From the NCBI GenBank assembly GCA_030141605.1, contig JAQGDQ010000337.1, forward strand, positions 186,001 through 250,000: 64,000 nucleotides of DNA, written 5' to 3'. Both the position numbers and the translations under genes were made by a program. Under the pieces are notes generated by a model. That model was not told where the DNA came from, ran no database searches, and saw nothing but the letters and a program-made list of their open reading frames with translations. The number at the start of each line of letters is the position of its first letter. Position 1 is the stretch's first letter. Positions 53,301 through 63,800 of this stretch are shown one piece after another. The DNA is from Tubiluchus corallicola (taxonomy: Eukaryota; Priapulida; Priapulimorpha; Priapulimorphida; Tubiluchidae).

Positions 53301-56188
53301 ATGTGCAGTTGTTGTAGGTCAAATGTTAAGTGAACCCAGCAACACGTCTTGACTACAACTGTCGTGTGACATGTGGGTAAAGCAAAGCTGTCTGTCACAT
53401 CAATTTAGTAACTTCAGCTGCGATGCCTGTTAACTTTAGTTGCGACACCAGTTCCTTGTTGTTTTATGTGGATTTTACTTTAGTATGCATTAGTCTGTGC
53501 GATGTAGAGGGATTTATTAGCAGGATCCTGCTTGGGAACAAGAAAAAACGAACTAGTTAAGGTTCTAGCTAGGTGTTAAAAGTGTTACTATTACAATAGT
53601 ATGGGCTGCGAGGTGTTGCCAAGTGTACACAAACGCCTTGTCTGGTTCACTTAACCGTTGACATTTTCACGATCATTATCAATCGCTGAAACTGTGAAAA
53701 GGATTAGTTGGATGAACGGGTAATAATTTCTTTCATCTATGTAATTTTAGCCATGTGTTTCAGGTTCCTACAGCAAATTCACAAAGACTGAGAGATTACC
53801 CGCCACTAATTGGCAAACAGTTAGATTCTGCAGCAGGTCTTGGATATAATAAAAGCTGCTGTGATGTTGTGTTTTCTTCGGCATGTATGTAGTTTTTACG
53901 TATTTCACTTAGATCATTACAAATTACAGACAATTTTTTCAAAGCTTTTCTATCGTGAGCAGCGGCGTATCAAGACATTACAATGCACTAGGCCAGGGGT
54001 GTGAAAATTGCGGCCCGCGGGCCACTTGCGGCCCGCCGAGAGAATTTGTGCAGCCCGCGAGGAGATTTGTCAACCTAAAGAAAGTGCGGCCCGGGCGATT
54101 AATTGAGTGTATCCAGCTGAAGTCCGTGCCACAATCTCAAAGATAGTGCGGGTAGGTTTTTCTACTAGATCGGATGCCATTAACCCTTACAAGACGGTTG
54201 TAGCTTAATGTCATTGTACTACACAGACTATGTGATACACATTACTAATATGCATTATAATGAAATTACCACTATCTGTCCTGAAAGTAGAAATATATAG
54301 TTTGTAATATAAATTTCAATAACTTCTAAAATAGTTTCTTGAGTGTAGCAGTAATGATGTACGTAGGTCGGATGCAAAAAAATGATTATTAGGCCTTTCT
54401 GTACTTGGCTCCTTGATTAAACTGCCTGTCGCCCGCAGGAATTGCGGGAAAGTTTAATGTGACCCGGCTAGTCAGATAATTTGCACACCCCTGCCCTGGG
54501 CTGATAATTTTGTCCCGTCCATCTCTGTTGAGAATATGTTTTTTATGTAATGAGCAGATTAAACAATTACTTGTGGTGCATTAGAAATGCTACTAACCTA
54601 ATTTCAACGTGTTCGTTATTAATTTCGTGTATTTGCGTAGCGCTTATATCCAAGCAAGCTGCACAACTTCTTGCTGAGTTATACCTTGCTCGTGTTCATC
54701 ATGTGGTACTTATATAAAGGCAGGGTTCAGTAACTGCCTGTGGTGTGTTATTTTGCTTTGTTACGTGTAAATATAGATTTCGCTTTTGCACACCAGATGT
54801 ATCGTTTGTAGTATTGTCATATAGTAGCATTGCTACATGAACATGTACTGCTACATTTTGCACAATATTGACATAAATATCAATTCAATCCAATCCATAA
54901 TTTTGTGGAGGCGTTTGAATATTGAATTTGTACAGTAAAGCCTCATTATTTCATTCCCGTTGTACTGCCGAACTCGTTTGTTTACTACCTGCAAAAAGGC
55001 GAGGAACTGAATGGCTACATTCAAATATATATAAAAGTAAGCCGTTATATCCGCTCCCATTACCCACAAGTTCCCAGGCAAATTAATTTACATGTTCAAT
55101 GCTGAAATACTGCCAGCAGTCTGAACTAGCACTAGTACTTGCTCCAATGCCAACTGTATGAGGCTGCTATACTCTCCGCTGAGTCACTGACACTGACCAG
55201 ACATCGCGTATTAGGCTGCTGTACTCTCTGCTGAGTCACTGACACTGACCAGACATCGCGTATTAGGCTGCTATACTCTCCGCTGAGTCAGTGACACTGA
55301 CCAGACATCACGTATTATATAAAATGTAATGTTTTGATTGTTTACAAGCTGTACGTTCATTATATAATCACAATAACATTATTGTCAATATGGCATGCAG
55401 TCATAATATCAGTTGACAAACAACCTGGCTTTCTTTCGTCGGCAAGATGTGTGATATTAGCTTGTTTTCTATCATCCTAGCAAATGCCGCAACAAATTAG
55501 TAGTTGTGACTTTGTTACCTTTTTTACGCATGCATGTTTAGTGGAGCAGTAGGGCTACAGTCTATTATATAATTGAGTTACTGACATGTTTATTATGTAA
55601 ACAGAAGGTTTTTAATAAAGATGATTGATTTGGAGTCGTTAATTCGCAAATGATTTTCTTTTCATTAATTAACCTTTAGAGTGGAAATTAAGAAGTCTGA
55701 TCTGTGTAAACTTGTCTGACTTATTCATGGTTGATCTATGGCAAAATTTAACACTCCTTATTATTACACCAACTTATTTCTAGTGCCAAAATGGGCAGTA
55801 TAAAAAAGTTTGACTGTGCATTCCTTGAAAAATTTGTCAAATTTGTAATCAATTCTGTAAAACCAATTTGTTTCCATATTAACCTAAAAAATCTTTTCTA
55901 CCATAAAAATGTGTTTACGAGCGAAAAATACTTTTATTTCCAATCTGTTTTATGTAGATTAATTTGAAGTGTGAATTGCTTTAATTTTACAACAAACTTT
56001 GTTCAGGTTGGATGGCTGTAACTGCGCAAGAAGGTGATACTCCAGTATTCCGTGCTTGGATACCCGGTGGACATGGCATTTTTTTAAGATGTCCGTCATT
56101 GTTGCCATTTGCGGTCAACCTTCGAGGACGGCGAAAGAAACACACTCCAGCTTATGCTGTCAAACAAATTAGCACTGTTAATTATTAG
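41350..56188 (+). CDS. NOA1: NOA1-type mitochondrial circularly permuted GTPase, complete, 10 exons
   Basis: Exons: 41350-42172, 43128-43399, 44954-45140, 45965-46093, 47477-47644, 48703-48902, 49457-49588, 51310-51426, 53764-53884, 56007-56188 (TAG). All introns are GT-AG and phases join without a stop, giving 776 residues. Seen: an Arg-rich, acid-poor N-terminus (about 1-45) typical of mitochondrial import; a Lys/Glu-rich stretch (about 50-110); a CX2C...CX2C zinc site (C259, C262, C296, C299); then GTPase motifs in permuted order: G4 NKVD (364-367, across the exon 2/3 junction), G5 SAK (406-408), G1 GAANVGKS (434-441), G2-type PGTT (470-473), G3 DTPG (584-587); and a C-terminal domain ending in a basic tail. 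This order is the hallmark of the YqeH/NOA1 family, which binds GTP and supports mitochondrial ribosome assembly and respiration. Human NOA1 is about 700 residues, so this protein is slightly long, mostly N-terminally. The start is the first ATG giving a targeting peptide. Introns carry MITEs (separate entries). Confidence 0.97.
42623..43030. mobile_element. hAT-like MITE (family TAGGGGTGAGCAT), copy A, NOA1 intron 1
   Basis: The right end AGAATGCTCACCCCTA is intact; the left end is decayed (AAGAGGTGCATATCGAACGTTCG). Flanks ATGATAAC (42615-42622) and ATGATAAT (43031-43038) match in 7 of 8 bases. Subterminal regions are dense in TTCGAATTCGAA-type palindromes. 408 bp. Confidence 0.75.
43945..44102. 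mobile_element. Pogo-like MITE, partial copy, NOA1 intron 2
   Basis: GAGTCAATTAAGCGATAGAG ... TCTATTAAGCAGCACCTACTG followed by TA. It aligns with the reverse complement of the left part of 50400-51235 (GAAGGAAAAATATT..GTCAATTATGC, GTTTTTATGTATATT). The inner end is undefined. Confidence 0.55.
46196..46325. repeat. Degenerate tandem repeat, NOA1 intron 4
   Basis: Three to four units of TAGTACATTGTTACATTGTA plus TTG(C/T)TACTGAGTATTG. Confidence 0.8.
46510..47345. mobile_element. Pogo-like MITE, NOA1 intron 4
   Basis: Right end AGTGAGTCTATTAAAAGGCG, then CCTACTG and TA. Interior blocks AATCATGTTAGGTACCGTTT, CACTGCAATTAACCTC and AAGCTAAACATTTAATCACT align with 50620-50800. The left terminus is lost or too diverged to place exactly. 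Confidence 0.6.
48332..48440. repeat. Degenerate 33-36 bp tandem repeat, NOA1 intron 5
   Basis: Three units of the form AATAAAGGGCTTCAAAGAGG plus GGCTCTTATCTGA, each carrying AA(A/G)GGC and a TCTCAA/TCTGAA end. Confidence 0.65.
48520..48651. mobile_element. Tigger-like end fragment, NOA1 intron 5
   Basis: AAAGCGAAACGTCGCTAAAT ... GTTGTTAAGCGAGGACTTACTG followed by TA. The reverse complement starts CAGTAAGTCCTCGCTTAACA, a typical Tigger-like terminus. It lies 51 bp upstream of exon 6. Confidence 0.55.
50357..50381. repeat. CAAA microsatellite
   Basis: Six CAAA units immediately before the pogo-like MITE in NOA1 intron 7. Confidence 0.9.
50400..51235. mobile_element. Pogo-like MITE, both ends, NOA1 intron 7
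   Basis: Left CAGTAAGCACCGCTTAATAG plus ACTC; right-end reverse complement CAGTAGGCGTGGCTTAATAG plus ATTC. TA flanks both ends (50398-50399, 51236-51237). CAGT ends plus TA target site fit the pogo branch of Tc1/mariner. 836 bp without transposase. Confidence 0.75.
51613..51752. repeat. 33-38 bp tandem repeat, 4 units, NOA1 intron 8
   Basis: Units of CACTTTTTTTGTAAGTAATT plus ACATTGCCGTG; the last two contain an extra TCACT. Confidence 0.9.
52545..52765. repeat. Dispersed repeat in NOA1 intron 8, copy 2 (inverted)
   Basis: Inverted partner of 40950-41160: the reverse complement has GAGTTTGAAAACACAAGTTT, GCAGGACTAGTTT, CTTGATAATTTGAT and CATTCTACTTT. No coding capacity. Confidence 0.6.
53275..53705. 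mobile_element. TIR element (copy 2), single left end, in NOA1 intron 8
   Basis: Begins AAGGCTTTTCACAGTTTCGC and ends GCTGAAACTGTGAAAAGGAT, an inverted pair. The interior aligns with 19610-19960 (GTATGCATTAGTCTG, TCCTGCTTGGG, GGCTGCGAGG, GTGTACACAAA). Only one unit is present where copy 1 has three. CpG sites intact in copy 1 are often TG or CA here (GTCGTGTGAC for GTCACGTGAC), consistent with methylation decay. Confidence 0.65.
53994..54493. mobile_element. GC-rich hAT-type element, NOA1 intron 9
   Basis: Left CAGGGGTGTGAAAATTGCGG; right-end reverse complement CAGGGGTGTGCAAATTATCT. Flanks CACTAGGC (53986-53993) and CCCTGGGC (54494-54501) share 6 of 8 bases. The GCGGCCCGCGGGCC patch is strongly CpG-rich, unlike its surroundings. 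Exactly 500 bp, no transposase. Confidence 0.75.
54933..55080. mobile_element. Tigger-like end fragment, NOA1 intron 9
   Basis: TA followed by CAGTAAAGCCTCATTATTTC and ATTCCCG, the expected start of a pogo/Tigger element. No matching right end is visible. Confidence 0.35.
55161..55316. repeat. 52-bp tandem repeat, 3 units, NOA1 intron 9
   Basis: Units start AGGCTGCTATACTCTCCGCT and end AGACATCGCGTATT. Only a few substitutions separate them, so the duplication is young. Confidence 0.95.
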
Positions 56189-57365
56189 TAATTATTAAAT
56201 AGACTTAATAGTATTTCAAGCCAAAGTTTGCTTTATTCACTTATCCATCATGGAAGAATAATCATGAAAGTGATTCATTTGACACTTAGCAAAACTTATA
56301 GAACGTGTTAAAGCTTTATACCATCGTTATTGTATGGTTTAATAATGGCCCAAGTAATTCTTTAATCAAGCTTCAATTTTACTATTGAATTTTTTTACAG
56401 CATGACTGCTATGCTTAAATGTCATGTAAAAGTATGGATAAGGTTTCGTTGGCCTTGTTTTGTAAGTAGTGCCTGTACCTATCTTGTCTCTTTTTAACCT
56501 CTTATGAGAGCTATTTGCATGCTTGTAAATATGGAAAATAATAATTGATTCTCTGATCTAAATAAGTCGTGTTTTTGCATTTCAAATACCATCACTATAC
56601 CTGTGCCCGAATTTTGTTATTCCGCTGCTATGTTATAAACCTACCTGCTAATACAGTTCGTAACAGAAACCCTGTGGACAGTGAATGGTTGAAAATTTCC
56701 AGCATGCATTTGTCTGTCAGGAATTGCTTTGACAAATTATTATTTGGCAAGTAACAACACGCACATTAATGATTGAGCACTGCATCAACTACAGTTACAA
56801 TTCTCTAGGGAACAATTTGGCGTCTAGGCTTGCCAGACATAATTCATTCTTTATACATATTACAGCTTAAGAAATGTTAAAACTTTCGTCAGCAAGTAAC
56901 TTTTATTAGTAAACATCAGCACACAGCAGGTTGCCCACAGTCCACAGAATCCAAGATTTCTGACAGAGCAATTTGAAAGACTAGCCATTAAATTCTTTTT
57001 TATTATGATCAGTCTGCAGTCATTTTTTACGTTAGTCATTATGCCGAAAATTGTTTTGAATTTTGTAACAGTATTTTACTATTAAATTTATAGTATAGTG
57101 AACTCTACCTGAGGAGTGAAAACAGCGAACAGTGCCATACTAATGTTGTGCAGTTTCAAACTTTCATCGAAACGTTGATCGGGTGTGTTAGTCATTTCAG
57201 TCCCTACCATTGACGGCTCTATATTTATTTTCGTGACATCAAAATAACCTCAGATAACATATGTACAGAGTTATTATTAATATTTGTGAGTTTCAGCAAA
57301 CACAAAAACTATTGTTTTCACCACGGCTGTAAAACAGTATTTGTTCAGTAATGATGCACGATCAC
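56189..57365. other. NOA1 3' flank
   Basis: Contains the NOA1 3' UTR by position. I could not identify a clear AATAAA close to the stop. Nothing else is recognisable. Confidence 0.5.
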
Positions 57366-57665
57366 TAGGGAGAGCATGCTCTTCCAGAAAGTGAATTCGA
57401 ATCTAACTGAATTTCATAATTTCCAATCGAATCAAGTTTGAAATATTTAGCAGTAAAAACGGTCTTACAAAGATCATGCATATTATTACTACCTGATTTT
57501 GTTCTGCAGTAAAGCACTAATAATTGTTTAAAAATTGTGCACAGAAATCACAGCTAAATTGTGTTAACTGCATGATGCTTGAAACGCTTTAATGATAAAG
57601 AACAGAAGGGCTGAATTATTCGATGCTATAAGTTTAATTAGGTTCGAATTAAAAAACTCACTCCA
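57366..57665. mobile_element. hAT-like MITE (same family), copy B, right-truncated
   Basis: Starts TAGGGAGAGCATGCTCTTCC, then shares AAAGATCATGCATATTA, TTTTGTTCTGCAGTAAA, CACAGCTAAATTGTG and TAATGATAAAGAACA with the other copies. It stops after AAAAAACTCA without the CTCACCCCTA terminus. Confidence 0.65.
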
Positions 57666-58014
57666 GCAATCACCAGTTTAGTAATTTTTGCTATTGTAAG
57701 AATTTGATGCCTCTGTACAAAAAAGCAAAAAACTATAATAAGTTTTATTAATAAATACGATAGAATTTTTTGACAAAATCTTTAGTTTGACTAGACGCTA
57801 CTACAGCCACCAACCAACTTGCATAGCTATTACAATGTATAAGTTTAATAACAATTTTTGTAAAGGCACAAGTGTACTGTAAGCGCTTTTACCCCATACA
57901 CAAAGCATGTAGCACCATCCATTAACTAAAAAAGCTAGTTACTTTTCATTAGAATACAGCAGGCGACTAGGCTACACAATTGTACGTTTTTTTTTAAATT
58001 ATTGCTTTCAGTCA

Positions 58015-59252
58015 TCATTCACATATTAGTAATCAAGTCTTCACATTGTTCAGGCCTGTGATCAGACAGTTCAGTCATCATTCACATATCGGTAAATAAG
58101 TCTTCACATTGTTCAGGCCTGTGATCAGACAGTTCAGTCATCATTCACACATCGGTAAATAAGTCTTCACATTGTTCAGGCCTGTGATCAGACAGTTCAG
58201 TCATCATTCACATATCGGTAAATAAGTCTTCACATTGTTCAGGCCTGCGATCAGGCAGTTCAGTCATCATTCACATATCGGTAAATAAGTCTTCACATTG
58301 TTCAGGTCTGCGATCAGACAGTTCAGTCATCATTCACATATCGGTAAATAAGTCTTCACATTGTTCAGGTCTGCGATCAGGCAGTTCAGTCATCATTCAC
58401 ATATCGGTAAATAAGTCTTCACATTGTTCAGGCCTGTGATCAGACAGCAGTCATCATTCACATATCGGTAAATAAGTCTTCACATTGTTCAGGCCTGTGA
58501 TCAGACAGTTCAGTCATCATTCACATATCGGTAAATAAGTCTTCACATTGTTCAGGCCTGTGATCAGACAGTTCAGTCATCATTCACATATTGGTAAATA
58601 AGTCTTCACATTGTTCAGGCCTGTGATCAGACAGTTCAGTCATCATTCACATATCGGTAAATAAGTATTCACATTGTTCAGGCCTGTGATCAGGCAGTTC
58701 AGTCATCATTCACATATCAGTAAATAAGTCTTCACATTGTTCAGGCAGTTCAGTCATCATTCACATATCATTAACTAAGTCTTCACATTGATCAGGCAGT
58801 TCAGTCATCATTCACATATCAGTAACTGTCTTCACATTGTTCAGGCAGTTCAGTCATCATTCACATATCGGTAAATAAGTCTTCACATTGTTCAGGCCTG
58901 TGATCAGACAGTTCAGTCATCATTCACATATTGGTAAATAAGTCTTCACATTGTTCAGGCCTGTGATCAGACAGTTCAGTCATCATTCACATATCGGTAA
59001 ATAAGTCTTCACATTGTTCAGGCCTGTGATCAGGCAGTTCAGTCATCATTCACATATCAGTAAATAAGTCTTCACATTGTTCAGGCAGTTCAGTCATCAT
59101 TCACATATCATTAACTAAGTCTTCACATTGATCAGGCAGTTCAGTCATCATTCACATATCAGTAACTGTCTTCACATTGTTCAGGCAGTTCAGTCATCAT
59201 TCACATATCAGTAACTGTCTTCACATTGTTCAGGCCTGTGATCAGGCAGTTG
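58015..59252. repeat. Satellite array, 63-bp units with 340-bp higher-order period
   Basis: Basic unit: CAGTTCAGTCATCATTCACA, TATCGGTAAATAAGTCTTCA, CATTGTTCAGGCCTGTGATC, AGA. About 20 units are present, some shortened by loss of the GGCCTGTGATCA part. An ordered set of long and short variants at 58591-58930 recurs at 58931-59270 (marker variants TTGGTAAATA at 58591/58931, TTAACTAAGT at 58771/59111, AGTAACTGTC at 58821/59161). Confidence 0.95.
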
Positions 59253-59649
59253 TAGACACAAATAAATAACAGTATAATATGATTTTATCTACATGCACTT
59301 ACAAATAAGGAATTTAAGCTTATTTATATAACCTACTGGAGTCCACAGAACCTCTTTTAAGTGACAATGACTGGGTACCAGAGGGGGTTCTCTCCTGTCA
59401 GTTTGACAGGGGGTTTGGGCAATTTCTGGCCTATTTTTAGTGCTATAATCAGCCCAGTCAGCTAATCAGTCATCACATCACTATGTGTACTGAGCGTGCA
59501 TATTACTATATAGACTATACTGAACTGTATTGTTCCGTACAATCATGTACCGCACAAGTTCATCACACTAGACTTCAGACGAGCGACCACTAGGTGTCAG
59601 CACTAAAGCGAACATGAACTCACTGTTTCCTACAGGGCCAGGGCAGGAT

Positions 59650-59770
59650 CACTAGTTGTATAAACCAATGAAAGGGGCAAAATTTATTTTTTTTATAACA
59701 ATGTACTTATCACTAGTTGTACAAGCCAATGAAAGGGGCAAAATTTATTTTTTTTATAACAATGTACTTC
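59650..59770. repeat. 61-bp tandem duplication
   Basis: ATCACTAGTTGTA(T/C)AA(A/G)CCAATGA, then AAGGGGCAAAATTTATTTTT, then ATAACAATGTACTT, present twice. Confidence 0.85.
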
Positions 59771-60298
59771 AGTGCCCAGTGGTCAGATTTACACATCACT
59801 GGGTACCAAGATTTTTTTCATTGTGTACCAAACTTAGTACCCATGCAACATGTTAAAAGAGACTCTGAATAAATAACTAGGTATACACAACAATTACAAT
59901 AGTTCAAATTTGTTATCTTTCAGCTCATCTTGTGCACTTTTAAACTAATTAAAACAATTTATGCTCACTGTAGAACACAGTATAACTGCCAGTTATATAC
60001 AAGAGACACGGAACCACAAAATTGTTAAGATAAACATGAGATCTCAAGACGTTGAAAACTATTGAGCAATATAGTGAATACCATCAATGCAATTAAATTT
60101 ATGCAACTTCTAGGCCACATCTTTCTTATTTTGGATGAATGTATTTTCTGCAAAATATCCATGTAGAACTAAAAACAAACTTTTAAGGAGGAAAGTTGCA
60201 TAACTTCTGTGTATAATAATAGTATAAATTGTAAAAACTGAAAAGGACACGTTAGCACACAAAAAATGGCCGAGGACCATCAAATAAAACCCACATTA

Positions 60299-61095
60299 AT
60301 AACCATGGGCGCTGGCAGGCGGATGCACGTGCGTCCCCAGAATTTCTTTAAAAAAAATTTTAAGGCTAAATAAAGTTTTTAGCAGTAAACCAAGACACAC
60401 ATCAACCCTTTGTTTGCGCAATCCCCGAGCACTCGGCTGATTTGCAGAGTGAAGTTATGTTTATGTGTATCACTTAGTCTCGATTCTCTTATCTATTTAT
60501 GTTGTCTAGACAGTTTTTAGCCAACTGTAACTGCACTTCTGCATTTGGGGGTGGACCTAAGGGGCCTGGGTCCTCCTTTCATGTTAGTAGTGAAATTATG
60601 AGTCATGAATTTGAGGTGAATTTGCCTGAGGAAATAGCTTCTAGCAACTGCAATAAATGGTCTATAATGCAGTAAAATTGCATTTAGCCGAGTCCAGTGG
60701 GAAAAAATAGGATGCCTGCAAACATATTAAATTTTGTATGAACAGTGGGTGGGCTGTAAACTTAAGTCTCAAATCAGTTTTATGTTTCACTATCCACATT
60801 TTGCTGGATAGATAATCTTGAGTAATGAGTCATCCGCATTGCAGTGCATTACGGACTTGCTTTTAAGATATACGACTACTACAATAGAATACAATGAATA
60901 TTACCAAGGTAAATGAAGGTAAAATATATTTATTAAGGCAGAATTTTTCACGTATGAGGAAGTCTATGTACCAGAATTTAGATCTCATTTAGGTCTCCAA
61001 AATGTCCTTAAATATCGGGAAAAGCGTTGGTGGCCCCAGTATCCCCAGCTGCTTGTGTGTCCAATTTTTTAATCTCTGGCAGCACCCATGTTAAT
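60299..61095. mobile_element. TIR element of unassigned superfamily
   Basis: Left TAATAACCATGGGCGCTGGC plus AG; right-end reverse complement GTTATTAACATGGGTGCTGC plus CAG. About 22 bases of imperfect inverted repeat bracket roughly 800 bp. The interior has no frame of note. Confidence 0.45.
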
Positions 61096-61151
61096 AACAT
61101 AATACAAATCAATAGATAAATAACTATACTAATTCATAGGTACATAACCGT

Positions 61152-61461
61152 TAGGGGTGAGCATTCTGTGACTTTGGAATTCGAATTGAACCGAACTTCA
61201 GTGTTTCGAATTCGGACCGACAAAGATCATGCATATCACTAGATTTTGTTCTGCAATAAAATGACTACTAACTTCTTCAAAATTGTGTGCAGAAATCACA
61301 GCTAAATTATGCTAATTGCATGATGTTTCAATCGTTTTAGTGATAAAGAACATGTGTGATTGAAGTGCTGAATTATTCGAATCTATAGTTTTGGATTCCA
61401 ATAGAGTTCGAACTAAAAAAACTCGTTCAAATCGAATTCGAGCGTTCGATGCTCACCCCTA
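61152..61461. mobile_element. hAT-like MITE (same family), copy C, perfect 8-bp TSD
   Basis: TAGGGGTGAGCATTCTGTGA ... GTTCGATGCTCACCCCTA, flanked on both sides by ATAACCGT (61144-61151, 61462-61469). 310 bp, no ORF. The perfect duplication marks this as a comparatively recent insertion. Confidence 0.85.
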
Positions 61462-61992
61462 ATAACCGTAGAAAATTCTGGAATGTCTGAGCAAATCAAT
61501 ACATATAAAAATCAATAATACAAGTGCAATTCTTCATCGCATTTCCTTGATCACATATAGATCATTGAAAACAAACTGCTTGAGAGAACAAAAACTGTGC
61601 AGCCTAATAATACAAGCATGCAAGATTTCAAAAGTTTCATTATGAAAATAATAAAATAATTTCTCCAAAATACTGCAAGAAGAACAACATAAATGCCATC
61701 AAGAAAAAATAAAACTAAGATTCCAACGAATGACAGCGTATGACTGTAAAATTATAAATCACACTTTTGTTTTTCGTGCAGTTTTATCACACATTTTCCT
61801 TTCTAAAGTCTCTGATTTTGAACAAAAAAATTCTTTTTACATTTAAATTGGTCCTTCGGTGTTAACAATCTTGTTAATGCAAAGCATTAAAATTCAAAAA
61901 ACATAATAATATATTAAAAATAGTAAAAATTTAAAATAAGTTAACATGATTAAACTTCTAGAAACGTTCAACAGTTTGATCACATTTTCATA

Positions 61993-63695
61993 TCAAAGAA
62001 CTGACTTCTTGGCTTGTTCACGTAAAAACTCCTGACAAGTGCAGAATTTTTGCAAATAAGGGAAATCTTTTGCTATGCACTTTGGCTGATCTCCATATTC
62101 ATCTGGTCTGCTGACTTCTGCTGTAACTTCAAACCTGAAATGGGTAATAAATAATAACAATCGAGCAATAGGGGTGAGCATCCGCTACCAGAAAGCGAAT
62201 TCGAATCGAATCGAATTTGTGACTTTCGAATTTGAATCGAACCGAATTTCAGTACTTCGAATCCGAATCGAATTCGAATTGAGTTTGAAAGATTTTCGAA
62301 CCACTAGTAAAAAGTGGTCTTGCAAAGATCATGCATATTACTTGAATTTGTTCTGCAGTAAAACTGCCATTAGTTTGTTAAAAGTTTTGCACAGAAACTG
62401 CAGCTAAATTGTGCTAAGTGCATACTTTTTCAAACATTTTAATGATAAAGAACGTGTGTGGCTGGAGTGCTGAATTTTTCGAATCCATAATTTTAGATTC
62501 GAATCGAATTCGAACGTTCGATGCTCACCCTTATCAAGCAATGGCTAAATACACCATAATTGTACTAATCATAACACAAGTCTCGCCAGTAACTTACTAC
62601 GTTTGAGCATACAACTGTGGCCTTTACCTGTTGACGATATTCAATTGGCATAACCATCAGAGTTCATCACCTGTTTGTTCAAAGGTCAAAGACACTAATT
62701 CCACAAAATGTACAAGTTATTTAGATGCCAGTAATTAGTGGCAGCAAGATGAATATTGAAACAGCTTTTAGTCGGTTGAAAACATTTACCACGAGGACAA
62801 TTTTTAACTAGAAATTATGCACATGTTTACAGCATTTAGAACTCGCTATGCAAATTATGTTGCTAATGCTCACAGATGCCAGGAACAAAAATTTCAGTTA
62901 GCCATAACTGATGATCATCAAGAATTTTATACAATCTAAAGTAATTTGAAAAATGATGTAAAATATGATTACCTATTTCGTTTAGTGAAATATTTCACTG
63001 TTGCTTCATATAATGCTTCATTGGGTTTAGTTTGTATCGTAACCTGTCACCAAAAAGTTGAAAAAATTAGGATCGTCATACAATAGATTTTGCCCATTCA
63101 ATAATGATTTAGTTAGTTCTAGTTTAGGCTTTGTCTAAACTATGCTGATTGTTGTGCTGACATAGCGTATAGTACAATGCATGTGGTGCCATCTGTTGAA
63201 AGAAAAGTGTTAAAAGCTGGAGATAAGTGATAAGTACTTATGAATTTGTTGAGAACAACAAAAGTGACATCAGGTACATTATTGAACTTGAAAAAGTATA
63301 ATAGAAGGCAAATGTTATTTTCTACACAATGTAAACAATACGTTACAAAATCTAATATGCGGTGAATAAATTAAACTCATTTCTTATATATGTAACCAAA
63401 GAATGCACAAGACTAAAATCTGTTTAGCTTAACACCTCTGTGCAAAGTTAAGCAACAATAGCAACAAATGTAAGACAATACACCAAAGACAAAGTATTTT
63501 TTATGCCCAGTGCAACACTGCTAGTCAATAAATTCAGTAAGACAGGCGCAATTCTGGCATATTGCATGGAAGGTATGCAATTCTCAACAAGTCGCATGAA
63601 TAAAATACCTGAAATTCCAGCATATCGATGTTTATTTTTCTCGTGAAATTTGCTATCCTGTGATCATCATCAAAACTGTTAAAATATTTTAACAC
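61993..63695 (-). CDS. Unrecognised gene, last three coding exons (5' part beyond window)
   Basis: Reading leftward: exon 63695-63609 (29 codons, begins VLKYFNSFDDDHR), exon 63043-62973 (71 nt, VTIQTKPNEALYEATVKYF...), and terminal exon 62134-61993 ending in TGA (FEVTAEVSRPDEYGDQPK... AKKSVL). Each exon is bounded by AG acceptors with pyrimidine tracts (TGTGTTTCAG, GGTGACAG, CCCATTTCAG) and GT donors. The joins keep one open frame, with an Arg codon split across the last junction. The 99 visible residues alternate hydrophobic strands with charged residues and contain a short Cys pair (CTC). There is no membrane segment, and no motif I can name. The end of intron 62135-62972 contains a hAT-like MITE (62169-62533). 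The gene is transcribed towards NOA1, so the two genes are convergent. Exon structure is well supported; function is unknown. An alternative is a pseudogene, but no disruption is visible. Confidence 0.68.
62169..62533. mobile_element. hAT-like MITE (same family), copy D
   Basis: TAGGGGTGAGCATCCGCTAC ... CGTTCGATGCTCACCCTTA. Flanks TCGAGCAA (62161-62168) and TCAAGCAA (62534-62541) match in 7 of 8. It sits 34 bp from the acceptor of the last exon of the unnamed minus-strand gene, inside its last intron. The frames at 62174-62407 and 62418-62606 are artefacts of it. Confidence 0.85.
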
Positions 63696-63800
63696 CTGAA
63701 ACACACAGAAACATGATTATTACTCAGCACAAGCGGTTACATTTGTAATTAAAACAAGCTAAAAATGTCCATTGAAATCAGAAATAAATGTTAGTGTCAT

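Noticed and set aside
58015-59252. CRISPR-like array of regularly spaced repeats
   Set aside because: Units are contiguous with no unique spacers, the host is an animal, and no cas genes exist; it is satellite DNA.
59656-59856. 66-codon frame with an internal peptide repeat
   Set aside because: The repeat is a 61-bp tandem DNA duplication containing poly-T; no coding evidence.
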